Of a DNA stretch of 64,000 bases, positions 57,201 to 64,000 are shown one piece after another. The DNA comes from Caenorhabditis elegans. Its lineage: Eukaryota; Nematoda; Chromadorea; Rhabditida; Rhabditidae. The stretch is from NCBI RefSeq assembly GCF_000002985.6, contig NC_003284.9, forward strand, positions 5,332,001 through 5,396,000, read 5' to 3'. The notes under the pieces were generated by a model that saw only the letters and a program-made list of their open reading frames with translations, ran no database searches and was not told the DNA's origin. Each line of letters starts with the position of its first letter. The stretch's first letter is position 1. Both the position numbers and the translations under genes were made by a program.

Positions 57201-60200
57201 TGGAAATTGTGAGACATCCAGAACCTCAGTGTTTTATTTAGTCCCGTTTCAAGTATATTTTAAAAAAACTGGTGCTATGATTTTTTGATTTTTCAAAATT
57301 GAATGTCATTCATAGTAACCAATTATAGTGAGTACGATCATGAATCAATCGGAGATTACTGAGCAAATTCATATCTCGTTTTGCAGGTGTCAGCTGACTT
57401 TCTTAGGTTAAACGGAAGCCGTCAACAGTTCAAAAACCTTCTATCAGCTCGAAAAAAGCTGGGATCCCTTCCGCCTGCTTACACAAGAATTGACTATAGC
57501 AGGGAGTCGTTGGACTCGCATTCTGGTGAGTGATGGGGTTGGGGACGAAAAAAGGGGGCATTGTACTTACGAGTCGCTAGTACGGTAGCAACAAAATCCT
57601 AATACAGCTACAATCATAAGGAGGTATAAAATACGTTTGACTATACACTTCAAAACACTCATTTCTTCAAATGCTCCTTATTCTGTAGTAATGTTAGTTC
57701 ATCAAAGTTCGTTTGACGATGATAATGATCTAGACTGCTGTAAGTTAAATTTACGTATGACAATAAAGCGCAATTGATGTATACGTAGTTCAACCGCGTA
57801 AAATGTGTAATTTTATTTTCAGCGCGAGGGATTCCTAATCACCATGGGCCGGTGATAACAGTGGAGGATACAGGATCTCAACTTAGGATTAACAATATCA
57901 AGCCCAGTGTGAATCAACACCTCCTCGAATCGTCATGTTCGTTTGAAAAAAGTGAGTGAAAAAACTTAGTTTTGAAAAATATGAATTCAACTTTGAAAGT
58001 GATAAAGTGGAACGTTCTTGTTTGTGAGTATTTTGTGAGAATACACCACCTGACGCCTCCCCTGACGCCTCCTTAAGACCTGCCGCACCTATGCCTATTT
58101 TCTGCAATTTGTCTAGGCGTTTGTAAAACGTTGAGTATATGTTTCGCAGCGTCCGATATACGCGTCTACTACTCAAATTCCACTAGCAAGAACACTGGTC
58201 CCCCGTTCCTTTTCTATGTAAACCTGAGAAAGGACATGTACGCCCACACAACCAATTGGATTGTGATACAAGGTTCTTAAATGGCTTTAGTAAATTTATT
58301 CTTTCCGAATTCACGTACGCCTTTTGTAACCCCCAATGAGCACCATGTGTCTGCAAATGAGATGGGAGTCTTAAAGGAATCTCGTTCAATGTTACTATTT
58401 TGAAATTCTAGTTTGATGGTCCTTCACACAGTTACTAAAATTTTACGGAAATTTTGGAAAATTCTGAAAAACTATTTACTGGTGTCAACTGCGCATCATG
58501 ATACAGCAGGTGACAATATTCATTGTTAACATATTTTATAATAAAGGAAGCAATAATACTTGTTTGTTTTGAAATGACCCTTGGGCATTGTGTTATATTA
58601 ATTTGCACATTTATGTGAACCGGTTTTCCGTATTTTCCAATTTTTCCTGGAAACACTATTAGTACAGAATTGTCAAACTGTGTACCTCATATATCTAATA
58701 CTTCAATTTAAAAATCATTTTAATTAACCATGAAGCATGAGCAGCGGAAACATTCTGATTTTTGGAAAAGGCGTAAAATATCTCAATCAGGTGCAGTTAA
58801 AATTTGAAAGCATTCTTTCAAAATTGAATTTTAAAAAAACATGTTTGTTTTCCAGCAATGGTGACACAATGCGAAAGCAATGGGTCAGTGACGTCACACA
58901 ATACGAGTTCTGCATTTCAAAGAAACAACAGCAGGTATATCACTTTTTTGTACAAACTAGCTTATTTAAATCATGTAGTACGTTTTTCTCAGTCATTTCA
59001 GCAAGAACATTGAACAGAAGAAAAAGAAATCTATAAAGTACAAGAAAAGTTGACAGAAAGAGTTCAAAGCGGTGGCACTTATTATTTAGATTTCTTGTGC
59101 ACAGTCGTTTTTTGGTGTTATTTAAAATGTCGGTAGATAAATGATAATAGTTATATGAAAAGTATGTAAGATGTCAAAAAACCTTCAATCTTCAAAAACT
59201 GAAAGAAAAATTTATAACAGGCTCCGCCCCTTTGGTTCATTTTTTTAAAGTTACAGAAAAATGACATACCATTTTTAATAATAAAGTCATTTTCATATCC
59301 GTTTACACTATTAAGCAAACTTTCAGATATGGAGTTCCAATTGACAGTACTGCTGTCAAACAAGTTTATCGGGTACGATCGGAACGTCTGACGAATCGGT
59401 ATGGTTTAAATTTGAAAACATAAACATTTAAAACTATTTGTTTCAGAGTTCGAATAACGGATAGGTCACTTTATCTTGCACTGTTCGGTGTGATCCTTAT
59501 GCTGGTAGAGTCTGAAATAACCGCGGAAAAATTTTACGGCGTTTCAAAAACTCATTGGATTTCGCAATCCCTTAGAGTGGGAGTCACGTGCTCAACAATT
59601 GCATTGCTCTACCATATCATTCTCTACCATCTCAACGATATTGTGGTAATTTATAATTTTTCCGGCTCGTCTGTTCACCTGTTTATTACAGCTTGAGTTA
59701 GTGGACTGTGGCGCTGATGATTGGAGAGTAGTGGTAACGACAGAGCGAGTGATCCAATTTTGCATCGAGTTCATTTGCTGTGGAATTTGCCCACTGCCAG
59801 GTAAAAAATTATATAGCATGTTGGAAAGGTTTTTTAGCTTTTAAAATATTTGAAACTTGGAAATGTTTTTTATTCTCGAAAATGTGAAACTTTTATCAAA
59901 ATGTGAATGTATGTAGAAAACAATACGATAAAGCCTATATCATTTGAAAAAGGACTTTTTGAATATGTCCAATTTTTGAAGTAAATCAAAAAACATCTTT
60001 GTTTCAAGGCTGTTTGGTGGAACTCGAACATATGCAATTAATTTGGAAACCTTTTTTTTTTGGAAAAAATCTGGTTTTTAAAAATCGCCCCAGACATCGT
60101 CAATATTATAAAAGTTTTCCGACGCCTTTTTTTTTTTTTAATTTTCACGGATCTTGAACTTTTTGGAAATTCTCTATAACAACCAGATTAGGTTTTTTTT

Positions 60201-62330
60201 AGTTCAACGCGTCCCCTTTTTTCAGAGTTTTTTCAAAAAAAAAAGACACATGTTTCAGTTGGAAGACCAGCATTAGGATAATGCTATTTCAGTTTTGAAG
60301 TTTTCAAAAAATTCAAATCTACAATTTTTGCTACAAAATTTTCACCCTGTTCAAAAATGTCAATATTTATAACTGTTTACGTGTTTCAGGAAGCGGAGAA
60401 ATGAAGTGGACTTTCATTGAGCCCTCTCTTCACAAAGACGGCCCATCAGAAGAACGAACTGTACAAACAAGGAACGTTGACGTGCCCGTTGATGTTATTT
60501 TGTCATGTTTCATGCTTTGCCGCTCTTATTTATTCGCGAGGTTCATGGTTCTACATAGTAAACAATTCCAGGTTGAGAACCCACAATTAGCTATTTCGAA
60601 TGAAATTTTAAATTCCAGGATGCATCGACAAGAACACTGGCTGCCCTGAATCGAATTCAAGTCAACTTCTCTTTTGTTATAAAAACATCACTCGACCAGC
60701 AACCAGTACTATTCCTCACCACGTTTACTTTCATTTTTTGGATAATAATGTCTTGGATGTTCGTACAATGTGAACGTTACGGGTTTTCCGGGAAGAACCC
60801 GCAATCAATTTTGTACTCGAATTCTCTGTGGTTCATTGCTATCACCTTCATGTTAAATGGTTATGGAGATATTGTGCCACAGACAAATGCGGGGAGATTT
60901 ATTGCAATCTTTGTTGGAGTTGTGGTAGGAAGTTTGATTCATTTTCTGAATTTTTTGAATTAAATTACAACTCTTAATACAAAAACGCTTTCTTTTTTTA
61001 CAGGGAGCCGTAATTTCTTCGATCTTAATTGCGGTTATATCCAGGAACATTCTTCTTTCTCAAGGACAAAGAAACGTGAATAACTTTATGTACGACAGCA
61101 AATTAGCCAGAGAGCACAAGGAAGCAGCCGCGCGAGTTCTACAACACACATGGCACATTCATAAATGTCTACAAGGGAGTGACGGTGGAAATCGACGGCT
61201 GCGAACTTATCAGAGGAAGTTTCTGAAAGCAATTCACAAGTGAGATTTATTAATTAATGAAGGAGTAGTTGACATGAGGAAATTCAAGTGCAGTACATAT
61301 TTAAATATTTACTGTGGGGAAAATAAACAGGAAAATTCCGTTGAGAATGTGAATTTTTGGAATTGCCGCCCAAATTCTTGACATCCTAGAATGTTTTAAT
61401 TTCAAAAAATTGTTTGGACGATGTCATAGCTTGAGTTCGTTAAAATTGGAAATTTTTGGGTGTTCTAAAACTGAAAAATTCTGAATACGTAAATGTACAA
61501 AGGTGAGAAATTACTCCAATTTTTACGCGCATGGGTCTCGCCACGATGACAACAAGTTACTGTAACTCGTGCCAAATTATAAGTCGCTACTTCATCATTT
61601 TTTTTTTCAAAAATTGTTTTCCAAAGCCAGTGTCGCATTTAAATTGAAAAATATGTAATAGCGTCCCGTAAAGAGACACAAAATACAATCGTTCATTGAC
61701 CACGTGGTGAGACCAATGCTTATAAAATTTTCATATTTTGATTTTTACGTAATATAAAAATAAATATGTCAATGTGCGAAACATAAAACAAAATTTCGAT
61801 TCCCTCGTATAGTAATATCCGCGGAGATATAAAGGTTTTTCCCCGCTCAACCAATTTTCCCAATTATACTTTATAAAAATGTTAGTTTAAGAATCCAAAC
61901 GTGTCTACATACTACTATTTCTTCTAAAAACATACGAATAGACTGTAAATCTTAAATTCAAATTTTAGATTCCGTTCTGTAAAAAGTGAGATGCGAGAAT
62001 TTTCCGAGAACAACAGTCAAAACAACCCTCAAATGACCCGGCTTGTAACTGATATGCACACTTCAATGCAAAGATTGCTGAATGTGCAAGATGAAATGAG
62101 GATGCAAATTGAGGTTGTTAAATTTGTTCTGAAAAAATGAGTTAAAAACTTTAAAAGTTTAGGTATTACAACAAAGTGTACGAAATCACTACATGCATTC
62201 AACCCCAAATGTTCCACATCTTCAAGGTACATAACCGAATTTCTAATCAGTTTCTAACTTTTCTATCAATAATTTTGAAGGTCTAACTTCTTCTCCGGTA
62301 CCATCTGATCGTTACGACAATCGGTTCTAA
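54248..62330 (+). CDS. kcnl-3: Small-conductance calcium-activated potassium channel (SK/KCNN family)
   Basis: Exons: 54248-54319, 54810-54840 (or to 54996), 55860-55936, 56401-56553, 57387-57525, 57823-57951, 58856-58934, 59002-59037, 59327-59398, 59447-59645, 59692-59800, 60390-60571, 60619-60924, 61004-61239, 61969-62113, 62163-62226, 62281-62330. They give about 692 residues; the true 5' end is not fixed. A long hydrophilic N-terminus precedes S1 (SLYLALFGVILMLVESE), S2-S4 and the pore. After S6 comes the calmodulin-binding domain (REHKEAAARVLQHTWHIHK...RTYQRKFLKAIHKFRSVKSE), then a coiled coil. DCGADDWRVVVTTERVIQF equals the SK block DNGADDWRIAMTYERI. Calmodulin confers calcium gating in SK channels. 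The filter reads LNGYGD where SK has SIGYGD. The symbol rests on kcnl-3 being the X-linked member (memory). AATAAA copies lie near 62515-62530. Confidence 0.87.
54810..54996 (+). other. Alternative long form of the second channel exon
   Basis: The exon can stop at 54840 (ACA G|GTAGTA) or continue open to 54996 (GGAA|GTGAGT). Both end in phase 1 and join 55860. The long form inserts a 52-residue His/Pro/Thr-rich stretch that contains an ATG at 54858, which could also be a start. GTGAGT is the stronger donor. Confidence 0.5.
57689..57739 (+). other. Candidate 51 nt cassette exon of the channel
   Basis: In the intron 57526-57822, TTCTGTAG is followed by a 51 nt open segment and the strong donor GTAAGT. 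It starts and ends in phase 1, like its neighbours, so inclusion keeps the frame and adds VMLVHQSSFDDDNDLDC. The acidic insert would lie in the cytoplasmic N-terminus. Confidence 0.5.
61521..61727. repeat. Inverted-repeat (MITE-like) element in a channel intron
   Basis: Arms 61521-61545 and 61703-61727 are reverse complements over 25 nt with about five mismatches; the core is GGTCTCGCCACG versus CGTGGTGAGACC. The unit is 207 nt long and has a different interior. It lies in the intron 61240-61968, and the GGTCTCG.CACG arm looks like a dispersed worm repeat. Non-autonomous DNA element is the likely class. Confidence 0.5.
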
Positions 62331-62627
62331 AGCAGTGTCTTTTTTGTGTTTTTTTTCTCACAAGTACTATTATTTTTCCTTCTAATCCGACAATCGATCA
62401 CAGTTCTCATCTCAAGTTGTGTATTTATTTTTCTAACGACAACCCCCGATTACAACAAAAAATTTCGTGTATTTGAATTTTATTGACAATTGAATTTCAA
62501 AAAAATTATATAAATAAATATTCAATAAATAATTGACATCACTTTTTCTTTCTGCACCCACACTAATTTGCATTCATGTATTGCTTCCTAAAATGTCATA
62601 TTTGTTAAACATGTTTTATTTTAATCC
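62331..62627. other. Convergent 3' region between channel and MBL-fold genes
   Basis: It holds the 3' UTR of the channel with overlapping AATAAA signals at about 62513-62530. The minus-strand gene ends at 62628. No gene is seen. Confidence 0.6.
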
Positions 62628-64000
62628 TTACCAAAGTTTCGTTAGGGTTGTTTGCCATTTTTTTAAATGCGGCATCATTTTTGAAATTTCAGCTTCGTTT
62701 TGGGGTTGTTTCAAAACATCAGAAACTTTTTTTGCAAAAGATTGAACCATTGGGTGAACATCACCGGATAAATCTGAAACTTAAAATAAAGTGAGTTTCT
62801 GATGTGCACATTGTGCCACATTTCGTTGGCAATATATTCCCGATCTGCCCAAATTAAAGGTGGGCCTTCCTTTAGTGCTGTTGTTACCGAATATCGTAGT
62901 ACAACTTTTTTTTTAATGGAACATTTTCATTTCGAGACAAAAAGCGATGTTAACTCAGTTGTCATAAACTTTTGACATCGATCAAAAAATTCTTCAAGCT
63001 TCATTTTTAAATAAGGTTCGAACATTCGATAGTGCTTCAGATATCTCAAAAATTGGTGGAAACTCAGTTTTTAAGACATTTCGTCTAGAGATACAAAAAA
63101 TTTCTAAAATTTTAAAACCCATTTAGTATGATATTTTTCAATTTCGAATCTTAAAAATGACTTTTAATTATTTCCCCACAAACCATAGGCCACCTTTATC
63201 TCTGAAATAACAAGCGTCTGGTTGTCAAATTTTCACCTGGAAGTTCGATATAATTGGCATTCTTTTTGATTTTCATGCCCAGCGGTGGCAGGTTTTCTTG
63301 TGAGTTGAATATTATATCAGATTCTAATGTGGATGGGGTTTCTGAAAAGGTTAAGGTAGAACGTTTGGTGTAATTGATAGAACATGTACCTGCGGTAAGA
63401 TCAACAGTGTAGAATGTTGTTGTAGTAGAATCAGAGTAAGCAGTTGTGGTTTCTATTGCCCGGGTGCTTGAGGAAGCAGACGTGGATGGTGAGCCAATAT
63501 AATTGAATGATACTGAGTTGGCAGATGAAAATAAGGTTTCGGCAGGTTTTCGAATAACTGAAAACATATAAAAATAAACAAAACTGTAAAAAAAAGTTTT
63601 AAATATATTTTCTCACCCTGCTCGATTGAATTTTGGAATTGAGGAGATGACTGAACAGTTTTGTTGTCATCTAGAGTTGTCTCGTATTTCGTAAAACAAT
63701 CGGCTCCATTTTTCATCTCCTGCGTGATACTAAAAATGTCTTTCTCACGAAAAAAAATCAATAATTTCCCTTCTTACCGGAAAAGTTTGCCGTGACCCGG
63801 AATAACATAGTCGGCATAGCAGATCACCTTATTCCGACTAATCTTTCCAATTATTGGGTTCCATGCTTCTTGAAACCAGATACCTGCCGCCTCGTTGGCA
63901 TCCTCTTCGTTGTAGAACAGGTCACATGAAAAATCGCATCATTATTTGCAGAACTGGGAGAGAACTGGCGCTTACCAGCAACCGCAATTATTCCGCAACA
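62628..64000 (-). CDS. Metallo-beta-lactamase-fold protein, MBLAC1/SWIP-10-like, 3' part
   Basis: Minus-strand exons from the window edge: 64000-63976, 63925-63778, 63729-63617, 63557-63390, 63341-63237 and 62773-62628. All phases agree. The visible fold pieces are IIAVAGDLFYNEED (metal-ligand Asp block), EAWNPIIGKISRNKVICYAD and YVIPGHGKLFRIT, whose His is the last metal ligand in the MBL superfamily. MBLAC1 and worm SWIP-10 share this ending. A long Ser/Thr-rich tail follows, then a C-terminal segment ending KKWQTTLTKLW. The catalytic HxHxDH block lies beyond the edge. MBLAC1 processes histone pre-mRNA and SWIP-10 acts in glia; the role here is unknown. Intron 63926-63975 appears to end in CAT, not CAG. 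Segment 63342-63389 is a 48 nt in-frame intron. Confidence 0.72.
63926..63975 (-). other. 50 nt intron with apparent non-AG acceptor
   Basis: The donor is GCTG|GTAAGC and the 3' end is GATTTTTCAT|GTGACC. Joining here gives IIAVAGDLFYNEED, a perfect family fit. Reading through instead hits a stop or loses the frame, and the only nearby AGs leave an intron of 22 nt or a stop. The site looks like TTTTTCAG with its last base changed to T. Confidence 0.55.

Noticed and set aside
63929-63933. One-base deletion in a T run as the explanation for the MBL gene frame break
   Set aside because: It would require a 16-residue insert between VAG and DLFYNEED in a conserved strand; an intron with an altered acceptor explains the sequence better, though this is not excluded.
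1-64000. CRISPR arrays, operons with ribosome binding sites, bacterial insertion sequences, phage genes
   Set aside because: The DNA is eukaryotic with spliced genes; nothing of these types was seen.

Overview
The window reads as nematode nuclear DNA, almost certainly the Caenorhabditis elegans X chromosome. It is AT-rich. Genes are split by many 45-60 nt introns with TTTTCAG-type acceptors, poly(A) signals are AATAAA-like, and several first exons sit directly behind an unpaired acceptor, as expected for trans-splicing. The block holding syntaxin, profilin, choline-transporter-like protein, MKK7-like kinase and two more MAPKK-like kinases matches my memory of cosmid F35C8 (syx-3, pfn-2, chtl-1, jkk-1 and paralogs). 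The SK-type channel would then be kcnl-3, the X-linked family member. These names come from protein recognition and memory of gene order, not from a database search. Exon models were built by hand from splice signals, and reading phase was checked across every junction.

Layout. 1-270: 3' end of an S28 serine peptidase (+). 1077-3431: a WWE-RING-WWE ubiquitin ligase related to RNF146 (-). 3432-6343: gene-free. 6344-10738: three secreted nematode proteins of unknown function (+), the first with a tRNA-derived SINE in an intron. 12617-15962: a TMEM268 homologue (+). 17117-20016: syntaxin (+). 21527-22054: profilin (-). 23897-27934: choline-transporter-like protein (-), with extra 5' exons near 31.4-31.8 kb and perhaps 32.6 kb. 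33815-35573: fatty-acid-hydroxylase-superfamily enzyme (+). 36665-39810: JNK kinase kinase-type MAPKK (+). 40149-40625: small basic protein (-). 41205-42510: decayed gene remnants on both strands. 43070-47353: tandem pair of divergent MAPKK-like kinases (+). 47354-54247: gene-poor region. 54248-62330: small-conductance calcium-activated potassium channel (+). 62628-64000: metallo-beta-lactamase-fold protein of the MBLAC1/SWIP-10 type (-, cut by the window edge).

The genes do not form one pathway. There is a membrane and secretion theme (syntaxin, choline transporter, SK channel, lipid hydroxylase, secreted proteins) and a stress-kinase cluster that arose by local duplication. The most notable points are an unusual channel filter (LNGYGD where SK channels have SIGYGD), a RING finger flanked by two WWE domains, an intron in the last gene that appears to end in CAT instead of CAG, alternative 5' exons for the choline transporter gene, and a GC-AG intron placed directly after the zero-layer glutamine codon of the syntaxin.
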